From positions 78,334,028-78,398,027 of the forward strand of contig NC_088295.1 of the NCBI RefSeq assembly GCF_032854445.1: a stretch of 64,000 bases of DNA. The letters run 5' to 3'. The number at the start of each line of letters is the position of its first letter. Within the stretch, counting starts at the first letter, position 1. The notes under the pieces are model-generated. The model was given only the letters and a program-made list of their open reading frames with translations. It was not told the DNA's origin and did not search any database. A program made the position numbers and the translations under genes. Source of the stretch: Liolophura sinensis. Lineage: Eukaryota; Mollusca; Polyplacophora; Chitonida; Chitonidae. Of this stretch, positions 1 through 10,730 are shown one piece after another.

Positions 1-72
1 TTCTACATGTAACTTTATTACTTTCTGTAAGGAAATGTTAAGCTTATTGAAAAAATAACAACAACAGAACGC

Positions 73-375
73 ATGTTGCTCGAACTCGATATCAAATTAA
101 ATAAGGAGATTAAAATTGCTGGTCAGATTGAATCTGCTCTTAAGGAGGCAAAATCTATCTCTGGAATTTCTGACCCTTGTAAAGTTTGTGCAGCAGTTAC
201 TGGTACCAAACTTAAGGGGAAATTTCGGCACAATCAAACAAACAGAAAACCAGTCCAAAGGTTCAAGAAAGTTCTACCGCTGTGGATCTCCAGCCACCTG
301 GCAGACTTTCCAAAATGTCTTGCTATGGGGAAAACATGTCAAACTTGTGGAAATAAAAATCACTTTCTTTTTTAA
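73..375 (+). pseudogene. Decayed retrotransposon gag-like fragment with zinc-knuckle cysteines
   Basis: Two overlapping short frames (73-375 and 116-439) carry a basic stretch followed by a Cys/His pattern that looks like the nucleocapsid knuckles of a Ty3/gypsy-type LTR retrotransposon. One Cys-x2-Cys half is in the second frame near 270-285. The rest, including a CQTCGNKNH motif near 340-362, is in the first frame, so at least one frameshift breaks the knuckle region. No protease, reverse transcriptase or LTR is visible nearby, so this is an isolated fragment. The family assignment rests only on the knuckle pattern and basic context. Confidence 0.4.
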
Positions 376-540
376 ATTAAAGAACATTTCACTTGGTCGA
401 TGGAAGAAATATGGTGTCTCCAGTGGCTTTCATCGCTGAGAAATCAAGCCAGAACTGTCCCCTGACTATCTTCTCCCTGTTACCGGATTTGTCCGACTAA
501 ACAACAAACCTACAAACTTAAGGGTTTCCGGCTTCGTGTA

Positions 541-600
541 CGCAAGAAAGTGAAATATTCTTCAGTTCGGCGTAAAACACCAATCAAATAAAAAAAAAAA
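541..600 (+). repeat. SINE-1 3' end fragment
   Basis: Matches the last ~55 bp of the SINE family found whole at 53041-53301: the 'aagtgaaatattctt' block, then 'cggcgtaaaacaccaatcaaataaa' in degenerate form and an A-rich tail. The tRNA-like head is missing. Positions 601-815, between this and the transporter remnant, show nothing I recognise. Confidence 0.6.
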
Positions 601-815
601 CAAATCGTGTAGCCAACTGAAAGCATGCCTGTTTGCCGATGTACACGCCAATGTAAAGCTTAATGTGTTAGCTTTCGAACGAACGCTGTTTGGTTGAAAT
701 TGACTATTTTTCCCTGTGTGATGTCCAGTTATGTAAAGCTGAGTCTTCTGTCTTTGAAATTGTGTACCTTGTGATATATATATATTAGGTATAATTTGCA
801 TTCGGAGGATTCTGC

Positions 816-1873
816 CACCTATGGCCTCCATTGAACCAGCGAACTACATTAACGACTATATTCAACCTGCTCAATGCCTTTGGTGTGGCAGTCTCTTTTT
901 ATAAATAGGTATATGGTCAAGAGATTATCTGGTATCATTAACATGTATTAATTCTCCGTACAGCGTCTCTTGTCAATTTATCTCATTTAGGGATTTATTC
1001 CAGCTCTTCATGTAAATGCTTAAAAAGCACATCAAAGCACATATCCTTTGGCTCCATAACTTAAGCAGAATTTGGTAAAAAAAAAAACAAACAAAAAAAA
1101 ACGTAGTGATGCTAATTGCAGTTTATTAGACGGTGGTCTAGAATTACATAATTGTTGTATTTTTGTCACCCTTTAAACGTACACTAACATTAAAACAATG
1201 TGAAGGGACCAGGCCTTGTTGATGATTAGTAGACACATTGGAGTTGTACTGAGTTTTTGTAGCAAAATGAGAGCCATATTGTCGTCGCTTGGTGAACACG
1301 ATTCCTTGGAGATGACTGGAATTGCTGAAGTTTTACATCCATGTGTCTCCTGCCGTCGAGCTCTTTCGTAGCCTTACTGCCAAATCTAACTTCTAATTGT
1401 ATTATATTTGTACTTCATTTTACAGATTTTCAGCTATGAAAAGCACATCTGTTTTTCAGAATATTCATAGGTTTTCATGCATAATATCCAGAACTAGATC
1501 TTGTGTGGTGTTCTTGGCTCTTATCATTGCAACATCACCGATGACTCTTGCTCGCTTCTACTTTTGAGCATCTGCCTTTTTGTTCACATAACATCTATGT
1601 ATAAAAGAGAGTGGTCTTTACGGCATTGGCCTTTGGGAAATTTTTTGGGGACAGTTTTTTATATATATTTTTGTTTCATCTTTCCCTGTAGATGTGAACT
1701 GGACAGACTTGTTGGAAACGGTTTTCTTTTGTGTCCCATTGTTACTGCTGCTGCAGGACAAATACAAACGACTAGATATGGATTTAGAGATGAAAGCCGA
1801 AGACAAAGCGCCCCCTGGTGATAGTAGATCAATTAAGCCCGTTCCACGAACACCGTCCATCGGGTATACATGA
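816..1873 (+). pseudogene. SLC49A4-like transporter remnant, copy 0 (exon 3 piece plus last exon)
   Basis: Positions 820-903 match the 3' half of transporter exon 3 (compare 35490-35574), with extra bases that break the frame. Sequence to about 1300 follows intron 3 of the intact copies, then jumps near 1330 into intron 11. Exons 4-11 are therefore deleted. The last exon lies at about 1690-1873 after 'ccctgtag'. It has a 5-nt deletion near 1711 relative to 23226-23437 and 42966-43153, so the C-terminal membrane segment is frameshifted. A dead, internally deleted copy of the gene that is intact at 33501-43153. The AATAAA at 1904-1909 is inherited with the copy. Confidence 0.8.
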
Positions 1874-3893
1874 TGTTGCCATAGACTATTTATGAATGAG
1901 ATTTAATAAATTTATGCAACAATACATTTAGTGGACAAGATTTACAACTGTTAATATTTTTCCTTTTATATTATATTGATCGGTTTTGTAAATTATAAGG
2001 GAGATTTTATATTCCTGATTGTTATTGTTTGAAAAACAAAACATTTTGAAGGTTGAAAGGTTTTGAAATTGTCAAATCTTGCACCTTTGTCTGAGGATCG
2101 TTTTAATCTTTCGGTGGTAATTTGATGGCTATTGGTTGCTTGGCGTGACGAGAAAATGCCAGTGCTATTTGAGCATTAAAGCCGAACGCTGTCCAATTTG
2201 TGTTACACATTTGTTAACTTATAATCTTAGGAATTTTCCAGTCAACCTTTATATTGGCCTTTTCATTTTAATACTCTACAGGACGAAAGACAAATAGCGG
2301 GCCTACATCAGTGGGTTGCAGTTGAAGCCATGTTCAGTGCTGTTATGCTGACGTTGTCTGTACCGTGCAGTGGAACGGATACATGTGCAGAAGACCTGTC
2401 TGAACAATTCTCCTTAAATGTGCAATAGGCCTATACCAAACCAAGATAGATATGTGATAACATAACTGCGGTCCATGCTACAGTAAGGTCGCTCTGTTGG
2501 TTTTTACTTTAATCTAACGTTTAGTAATTTCATACAAACTGCTGATCATTGAACAGGAACCTTTTTTTTACCTGACTATTGTTTCCTGACAACCATTTTT
2601 CCTTGTTAAAGTACTCAACCTTTTACTATATATCCAATGCATTGCTTTCTGTGTCTCTCTTCACTTAAGTAATTCATACAGGTCATCTTTGAACACTTAG
2701 AAAATTATGCAGAGGAAGCAGTGTAGGGAGACAATCTACCCCAAGGGCAAAGTTTTAACTAAGGCGTTAAATGAAAGAAAAACCACTTGTATTACCATTA
2801 ACCATCGCTTTTTTGTATTTAAATCACCGTCAAAAAACCGGAGAAATTATTTTATGGGTATCATTGAAGATTAAGGCCGCGTACTTAGCAATATTTCAGA
2901 AAGAAAAGCTGTCGATGATGGTCAGGTTTTTGGCAAGGGGCTATAAAAAGGCTTTCATGTTATATTCTGATACACTTCCCTAAATAGCAAGTATATATCT
3001 GTACCATTTAAGGTAATTTTCAGGTAATTTACATGTACTTATTTTAGGATCCATATTATATTTTTAGCGTAAAATCTCGTGAACATTTGAGGTAAAACAT
3101 TGGAATTAGATCATCTATATTGAACGTTTCAGTTTTGCAAACGTTACTTGAATTGAATTGAAGAAACGATGATGAAAATAGACGACCTATAGCGTTACTT
3201 ACTAAGGTCCCTCAAACAGGATTTTGTGTTCACTAAGACCGTCCTTGGTCATTGATATTTTATAGGCCTTAGGGTTTTGAAATTGGGACACCAGATAATC
3301 AAGACCTAGAATCTTGATGACAGTGTAGACCACACGGCCGTTTCTATTCCCGATCTTCTGAGCTGTTCAGCTTATAGAATGCCGTTAGAACACGCGTTCT
3401 CAGCTTGGTAATGACAGTGCACCTTTTATGCGTAAAGTTTGGTACATGGGTACTGTTTCATTAGACCAAGGCCTATTTTGTATAATAGTAGACAAGCTGG
3501 GACGTTGTGGTTGAGCATATTTTAATGTGGTTGAGAATACAAGCACTGTTATAGATACTCCACTTATTTTCACACTAAGCGACAATCCAACAAAAAAATG
3601 AAGAGAGACTCTTGCTAAATCCACGTTTGTGCGGTTTACTTTCGTTGGAGACCACTTCAGATGCGTACCATATTCACATTGGTGTTGATTAATGAATTTC
3701 TCGTGTTGATGAGTTTGGAAAATGTGAACAGTGGTATTCTCACATGTGTGACTAATTTTCCCACACATACAATTTAGATTCAATTCATAACTCTGAGGTA
3801 CCAAACATGTGGACGCATATTTCACTAACAATGCGACCTATAAAAAGAAAGTTACCGTAGATAAGCTACCAGTATATTTGATTTCGTGCCACG
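1874..3893 (+). other. Duplicated intergenic spacer, no gene seen
   Basis: 3' flank of the transporter followed by 5' flank of D2HDH-A. The part to about 2700 recurs at 23438-24240 (+), 43154-43860 (+) and, inverted, at 7181-7873 and about 48380-48660. The part from about 2700 recurs at 25887-27302 (+) and, inverted, at 46721-48400. Short open frames here (for example 2771-2983 and 3400-3831) are not preserved between copies, so I do not call them genes. Confidence 0.7.
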
Positions 3894-4459
3894 ATGGAAT
3901 CTCGTACTAAGCCTCATGCACTGGTTTGGTTTCCTCGTTCAGAAGAACCACATTTTGGAATTCCACCCAACTGTGAAAAACTCTTGGAATGTCATTTCCA
4001 CCTGGTCTGGCTAAAGGACTTACTGACAACCCTACATTAGGGCTGGAGATCCAGGCAGCATTTGGCAGTTACTGCGACTCGTGACGTTGACCATCGAAAC
4101 TCGGCCACAGTTGTTTCCTAACCTTAAGGCTGTCGTTTTGTGTGTCCACGGGGTTTGACCACATGGACATGGAGAAGTATAAACAGCTGGGGATTCGTGT
4201 GTATAACTGTGTGTCTTATTCCGAGGCGACGGCCGAGCATGCCCTCCTGTTAATCCTAGCTACGGCCAGGGATTTTATCAAAAGTAAGTATAGACTTTAC
4301 CAGATAAATACGAAAAAGCTTGCTGCGATATCATTTCGTACAAATGGTGATATAGAAACCTGAAAAATAGTCAGTATTTGTCCGTAATTTTTGCCATTTA
4401 TTCCAGTCACTTTCCATGTTTCCTCTCTCTTCGTCGTTATAGTATCTGCGTTATAGAGT

Positions 4460-4706
4460 CGCCAGAACTCCGTCCTTGTCTGTTAGGGTTCCTAGTGGTG
4501 GTGCCCCAGGAGCCTCTCGCCATGAGTTCAAGCCAGCTTATGCTGGTTTCTGTCAGGTCATACGTGGACGGTCTACCAGAAACTTGCGGGTGCTCCTGAG
4601 CTGCCTGGTTTCCTCCCACCATAATACTGACCGCCGTCGTATAAGTGAAATAATTTTTAGTATATGGCGTAAAACATAAACCAAACTAAATAAATAAATA
4701 AATAAA
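4460..4706 (+). repeat. SINE-1 copy in intron 1 of D2HDH-A
   Basis: Degenerate copy of the SINE at 53041-53301, in gene orientation, ending in (AAAT)n. The same insertion sits in intron 1 of copies B (27885-28187) and C (45865-46143), so it predates the duplications. The left boundary is approximate. Confidence 0.75.
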
Positions 4707-5439
4707 TGCCTGTTTAATTGCAGAGGTACAAGAAGTCAAAACTGCAGTGAAATGTGTCGGTAGTATGACAGACCCCGCTCCTGGACTGTCTGGATCCACC
4801 CTCGGCGTGATAGGCCTGGGCAAAATAGGAACTAAAGTCGCCAAGTGCGCTCGGATCTTCGACACGCGCATTGTATACTACAACAGGCGGGCCAGGTAAT
4901 GGGATGGCCAGGATTTTCATTGGACGTAAATTTATAATGAAGAATGACACTACGTCCTGCCAGTTCTTAACTAACTTATTTTTATTACTTAGAGTTGTAT
5001 ATGCACAAACACATAATGGTTTTATTATTTGAATGTCACTTGGTCAGTTCGGCTCAGTATGAAAATAGTGACTAATATCCAAATGCTGATCACCACCAAT
5101 CGCTATCAGAAATAATGTATTGATGTGATTATTAATAACATATCAGGCATAACCACATATGAACAATATGTCAGTTTTGAGTCGTTTATGCTATATGTTA
5201 TTGCGGACATAGTTAACCAGTTCTGCGGCGTATGTGGAGAGAGTGGGAGATTCAGTCCCATGGCAAGTGGCATAAAGTGTGTTGCTCCCAACCGTTCCGT
5301 GAGTTGTCTAATGAACATTCGCTGTGTGAAACCATGAAAGACTTGTTTTCTGAACATTTATAGAATATTCAACATGTTAACTGAATACTTTTCCAAACTA
5401 TTCAGTATTATTCTGTGATATGACTTAGAAAGGTCTTAT

Positions 5440-5770
5440 TCAACCTACTCAACAATTTTTCAGTCATATAACGACGAAGGGTCATTAAGTATGTGTACAT
5501 ACATTGTTTATTCTTGCAACAGAGCGACTCCATGCCGCCACTGAAGTATAATGCCGAAGACACCGGGCATGACACCCCATGCAGTCACATTATGACACCG
5601 GGTCAACCAGTCCTCTTTTCTTGATCAAATCTCTCAGTGCTGAGCGCCAAGCAGGATAGCAAAACGCGCCATTTATAAAGTCTGTAGTAGGACTCTATCA
5701 GGGTTTGATCCCGGGTCTCCCGACTTTGAGGCGGACGCTCTATACCCATTAGGCCACAAAAGTGGTCCTG
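5440..5770 (-). repeat. SINE-2 (second tRNA-derived SINE family) in intron 2 of D2HDH-A
   Basis: Read on the minus strand the element starts with a tRNA-like head. The A box (TGGCCTAATGG, 5746-5756) and B box (GATCAAACC, 5702-5710) both fit the polymerase III consensus. A unique body follows and ends near 5440-5475 with 'atatgactgaaaaattgttg'. The same family occurs at 9985-10330 and 29005-29335, always minus in a plus-strand D2HDH copy. Copy C lacks this stretch. Confidence 0.75.
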
Positions 5771-6886
5771 TCGACCGTGTTTTTATTGTTTTTACGATAG
5801 TGTGTTCTTGTAGTAGCTAATCCATCATATTTACTGTCTTCTCTCACCGGAAAGCCATATCAAAGAATACACCATGCATCCAGTTGGCCGAAATCAGTCT
5901 TTTCCCTAAAGGTTCGAATTCCCCAAAACACTTTTTCTTTACATAATTCATCCATATTACAGTGTATGTTACTGTTCCAGTCGCAACCACACGTACTTAA
6001 CTTCCACCTTTCCATTCGTAGAGATTCCAGGCTGGACGACGAGGACGGTTTTGTCTACGCCTCCTCATTGGCTCTTCTGCTCCAAGAAAGTGACTACATT
6101 CTGGTCACATGTCCTTTAACAGACGAAACGAGGCTAATGATTGGCCGGGAGCAATTCAAAATGATGAAATCTTCAGCGGCCATCGTTAACGTCGCAAGAG
6201 GTATATCCTGATTAAAATCACTTCCTTTCCATGCATCGCCTTAAATAAAATCCTCGCCACTGAATAAAAACCATACCATAAGTATACCATATGTAAACAT
6301 GTTATTACCTGAACAGTCTACAAAGGACTCATCACTCAAAATTTACCCGTTTAAAACATTTTATTTTGTTTGACCTCATGAAATTCACCACTCTTCAAAG
6401 GAAACGTGAAGGAATATACCATTCAAAATTCATCCTCATAAAAGTAATATTTTTACTTAGAACATACCTGCACTGAGTATTTAATATTCAATGTGTTCAT
6501 TCCATGCTTTCAGCCGAAATAATAGATCAAGATGCATTGCTGGATGCCTTGCAGAGGGGAAAGCTACGATCTGCCGCTTTGGATGTCACCAGTCCGCCAG
6601 TTCTTCCCACGGGTCACCCACTTTTGAGCCTCCCCAATGTCATCATCACAAACCATTGTGGTTATTGTACACATAGATCCATAGAAAATGTCTTCCGGGA
6701 AGCTGTGTACAAAGCCTTGGATGGCTTGACAGAGATCAACGCCATGTAGAATCATAAATAACGACTAAAACAACTTGAAGGAAAATACATGAAGTACTCT
6801 ATCGTCCAGGCACTGTGTTTACACTATGTGGGCATACAATCAAAAAGTACGAATTGTCCACGAGTCTTAAAAGTTCTTTAACATTG

Positions 6887-6892
6887 AATAAA
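6887..6892 (+). promoter_or_regulatory. Poly(A) signal AATAAA of D2HDH-A
   Basis: AATAAA 138 bp after the stop codon. The same signal is kept after copy B (30667-30672) and copy C (44151-44156, minus). Confidence 0.55.
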
Positions 6893-7180
6893 TTGATCCA
6901 GATCCTTTTAGAAAGCCTTATTGATTTCACGTTGTCTTTCTCATTTAGAAAAAAACCTAAATTTTCAGTCTAGTTCGCAATGTCTTGAATACAAAAGTCA
7001 TTTACCATACTTGTTTTGAATACACGGCTTTATACGCGCCGACCCCACTCGAGAAATACACGTAATAGTACTATTTCAGATCACATAACCAATACATCAC
7101 ATCATTCTGTTTGGTCCTTCAAGTATCACATGATTTAGCAGACCACTGTACTTACACAGACTTTTGCTGAAAACAAATAC

Positions 7181-7873
7181 TCAGGTAAAAAATGTGCCTG
7201 TCCAATGATCAGCAGTTTGTGTGAAATTACTAAACATGAGATTAAAAACCAGCAGAACGACCTTACTGTAGCATGGACCGCAGTTATGTTATCACATATC
7301 TATCTTGGTTTGGTATAGGCCTATTGCACATTTAAGGAGAATTGTTCAGACAGGTCTTCTGCACATGTATCCGTTCCACTGCACGGTACAGACAACGTGA
7401 GCATAACAGCACTGAACATGGCTTCAACTGCAACCCACTGATGTTGGCCCGCTATTTGTTTCTCCGTCGTGTAGAGTATTAAAATGAAAAGGCCAATATA
7501 AAGGCTGACTGGAAAATTCCCAAGATTATAAGTTAAAAAAGGTGTTACACACATTGGACAGCGTTCGGCTCAAATGCTCAAAGAGTGCTAGCATTTCTTC
7601 ACCACGCCAAGCAACCAATAGTGAACAAATTACCAGAGAAAGATTAAAACGATTCTTAGACAAAGATGCAAGATTGGACAATTTCAAAACCTTGTTTAAA
7701 ACAGCCTTTAAAATGTTTTGTTTTAAACAATAACAATCAGGAATATAAAATCTCCCTTATAATTTACAAAACCGACCAATATAATATAAAAGGAAAAATA
7801 TTAACAGTTATAAATCTTGTCCATTAACTGTATGAATTTATTAAATCTCATTTATAAATAGTCTAGGACAACA
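7181..7873 (-). other. Inverted 3' flank of the transporter
   Basis: Reverse complement of about 43154-43860. The left edge near 7181, just after 'cttttgctgaaaacaaatac', is the join between the D2HDH-A 3' flank and the inverted transporter segment. The corresponding sequence around 11150-11160 instead continues with 'atttgactttttcacc'. The short open frames in it (such as 7321-7554) are not conserved as coding. Confidence 0.7.
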
Positions 7874-9536
7874 TCATGTATACACGATGGACGGTGTTCC
7901 TGGTACGGACGTAATTGATCCACTAACACCAGGGGGCGCTTTGTCTTCGGCTTTCGCCTCTAAATCCATATCTTGTGGTTTGTATCTGTCCTTTAGGAGC
8001 AATAACAACGGGACACAAAACAAAACCGTCCCCAACACACACCAGTTTGTCCAGCTCACATCTGTGTCGAAAGGTGAAATAAGAATATATATAAAAACTG
8101 TCCCCAAAAAATTCCCAAAGGCCAATTCCGTAAAGACCACTCTCTTTTATACATAGATGTTATGTGAAGAAAAAGGCAGATGCTCAAAAGTAGAAGCGAG
8201 CAAGAGTCATCGGTGATGTTGCAATGATAAGAGCCAAGAACACCGCACAAGACCTAGTTCTAGCATATTATATATGAAAACCTATGTGTATTCTAAAATA
8301 CAGATGTGCTTTTCATAGCTAAAAATCTGTAAAATGAAGAACAAATGCAATACAGTTAGAACTTAGCAAGACTACGAAAGAGCTCGATTGCAGGAGACGC
8401 ATGAATTTAAAACTTCAGCTCAATATATAAAGTACTAAAATCGTGAATTTGGTAATTTACGGTAATTAATATGCACACAGAACAGAACTGTAATATTCTT
8501 CTTGTGTTATTGTGTTCTGTATGCATGTTAAAACTTCAGGTCAATACATGCTGTACTTTTTGAGATACCACGCCTAACATTTTGTTAAACATCCCCTAGC
8601 TGTGTACACATATCGCTTTTGGAGGGTACGCACAGCCCCGAGCTTTGTACACTTACCGCTGTTGGAGGGTATGTACAGCCCCGAGCTGTGTACACTTACT
8701 GCTACTGGAGGTTGTGTGCAGCCCTGAGTCGTACACACTTACTGCTCTTGGAGGTTGTTTACAGCCCCGAGCTTTGTACACTTACCGCTGCTGGAGGTTG
8801 TGTACAGCCCTAAGCTGTGTACACTTACTGCTCTTGGAGGTTGTTTACAGCCCCGAGCTTTGTACACTTACCGCTGCTGGAGGTTGTGTGCAGGCTTGAG
8901 CTGTGTACACTTACTGCTGTTGCTGGATATGTACAGCCCCGAGCTGTGTACACTTACCACACTGGGAGGAATGTATTTCCCCGAGATGTGTACACTTACC
9001 CCTTCTGGAGAGTATGTACATGCCCGAGCTGTGTACACTTGCTGTTATTGAAGGGTATTTACACGTCCGAGCTGAGTATACTTACCACGAGTGGAGGGTA
9101 TGTACAGCTTCGAGCTCTGTACACTTTCTGCCCTGATCTGTGTGCAGTTACCACTGTTGGAGAGAGTGTACTGTCCTCTGTGCAGCCCGAGCTGTACACA
9201 CTTTCCGCTTTTGGAGGATATGTACAGCCCCGAGGTGTGTACACTCACCATTATTGGAAGGTGTGTACAGCCCCGAGGTGTGCACATTTACCGTTATTGT
9301 AGGGTATGTACCGCCCCAGCTACGTATACTTACGCTGTTGGAGGGTGTGTACTGCCCCGTGCTGTGTACACTTACTGCTATTGGAAGGTATGTACAGCCT
9401 CGAGCTGTGTACGCTTACGGCTGTTGGGGGTATACATTGCCCCGAGATAAGTGCCAGCCAGAGAAAATTCCCTCCCGCCATTAAGTACAGTGCCACCAGA
9501 ATCAACTTCATCCGCTTAGAAAATATGTCAGCAACC
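7874..9536 (-). pseudogene. SLC49A4-like transporter 3' fragment, inverted copy X
   Basis: Contains exon 10 (9536-9419) and exon 12 (8061-7874, open to a TGA at 7874). Exon 11 is missing because the minisatellite of intron 10 runs straight into intron 11 sequence near 8587 (compare 41640 and 42430). Exon 10 is one base shorter than in the intact copy just before the donor. Exons 1-9 are absent: the segment stops near 9965 within intron 9. It is the mirror image of 40425-43153. Confidence 0.85.
8588..9430 (-). repeat. 43-bp minisatellite containing splice donors, copy X (about 19 units)
   Basis: Tandem units of about 43 bp. On the minus strand each reads roughly GTAAGTGTACACAGCTCGGG, then CTGTACATACCCTCCAACAG, then CG. 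The array begins inside the end of exon 10 and is the longest of the three copies (compare 21579-21903 and 40923-41600). The repeat has few stops, so it produces long spurious frames on the plus strand, such as 8817-9302. Confidence 0.9.
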
Positions 9537-9984
9537 CTAAGTTAACAAGGTTAAAATTAACAAGATGCTAGTAAATGACACTGTATAGCTATTTAACAAG
9601 CATGCGTGACCTTCACGCTGATCGTCCTTGATAACCATTTTACGATGTTACTGGAAATTCAGCCCTCACTGGGATAACCATTACGGATTTGATTTGTCAA
9701 GGACGACACCCCACTGATCAATAGACCGTTTGTTTACATTCTGCCCACTAGATCGTATGTGGTTCTACGTCAGCAAGCTTGCTTATAGGTATTTGGTGTG
9801 GTGCGGTGTTCTCTCCGAGCTCTGTCCGGATTCTTCTACCCATGCACCTCTCAAAGCCAAATATTCTTGAATACAACCTAAAACACTTACTCAAATGAAT
9901 ACACTAGTTCGTCCAGTTTAATAATAAATAACCTTTACACATATTAATAGTTTCAAGATTTTGAAACAACAATCAACAACGTGT

Positions 9985-10330
9985 GTATGTATGTGTGTAT
10001 GCTTTGGGTTTTAGGGCCTACGTAACAATTTTTCAGTCATATAACGACGAGGGTCATTAGGTGTGTGTACACATAATGTGTGTTCTTGCAACAGGACGAC
10101 TCCATGTCGCCACTGAAGTATCATGCCGAAGACAACAGGCATGACACCCCACGCACTCACATTATGACACCGGGCCAACTAGTCCTCTTTCCTTGTCCTA
10201 ATCTCTCAATGCTGAGTGCTAAACAGGGTAGCAACAAGCACAATTTTTAAGTCTTTGGTAAGACTCGACCAAGGTTTGATCCCGGGTGTCCCGACTTCGA
10301 GACGGACGCTGTATACCGATTAAGCAACCA
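9985..10330 (-). repeat. SINE-2 copy with (CA/TACA)n 3' tail
   Basis: Minus-strand element with the same head and body as 5440-5770. Its 3' tail, 'gcatacacacatacatac' on the minus strand, is complete at 9985-10010 and coincides with the left edge of the D2HDH fragment, next to the inverted transporter segment that ends near 9965. Confidence 0.7.
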
Positions 10331-10730
10331 AAACGGTCCTATCAACCGTGTTTGTATTGCATTTCGACAGTGTGTCCTTGTAGTAAGCTAATCCATCATA
10401 TTTACTGTCCTCTCTCACTGGAAAGCCATATCGAAGAAAACACCAGGTATCCGGTTGGCCGAAATCAGGCTTTTCCCTAAAGGCTCGAATTCACCCCAAC
10501 CCCATCCCCCACCCCTCACCTTTTTTTTTTTTTTTTTTACATCAGTGTATGTTACTGTTCTAGTCGCAATCAGACGTACTTAAATTCCACCTTTCCATTC
10601 GTAGAGATTCTAGGCTGGACGAAGAGGATGGTTTTGTCTACGCCTCCTCATTGGCTCTTCTGCTCCAGGAAAGTGACTACATTCTGATCACATGTCCTTT
10701 AACAGACGAAACGAGATCAAAGGAAAATTA
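9985..10730 (+). pseudogene. D2HDH fragment D (intron 2 end plus part of exon 3)
   Basis: Begins with the tail of a SINE-2 copy, continues as D2HDH intron 2, and enters exon 3 at 10605 after 'cattcgtag'. Exon 3 is open until about 10715, then breaks off after 'gacgaaacgaga'. A deletion joins it to the 3' flank (from about 10725, equal to 6775 onward), removing the rest of exon 3, intron 3 and exon 4. Exons 1 and 2 are also absent. No function is possible. Confidence 0.85.

Larger units (their letters stand above)
3894..6749 (+). pseudogene. D-2-hydroxyacid dehydrogenase (GRHPR-like), copy A, frameshifted
   Basis: Four exons by comparison with copy C: 3894-4283, 4724-4895, 6022-6200, 6514-6749, all with GT-AG borders. 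Exon 1 carries three one-base indels against copies B and C: a missing G near 4024, a missing base near 4078 and an extra T near 4136. It is one base short overall and has a premature stop soon after residue 45. Exons 2 and 3 are clean: exon 2 has the dinucleotide-binding motif GVIGLGKIG, and exon 3 ends in the NVAR active-site arginine block. Exon 4 has a further one-base loss just before the stop, changing the C-terminus. A SINE sits in intron 1 and a second SINE family in intron 2. If the indels are sequencing errors the gene could be functional, but four in one copy makes decay more likely. Confidence 0.85.

Noticed and set aside
5700-5770. tRNA-like sequence on the minus strand
   Set aside because: Same reasoning: the head of SINE-2, repeated at 10260-10330 and 29255-29325.
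8817-9302. 161-codon open frame with a repeated Cys/Thr/Leu-rich peptide
   Set aside because: It is the antisense of the 43-bp minisatellite. A 43-bp unit without stops opens all frames, and the sequence is intronic to an inverted, deleted transporter copy.
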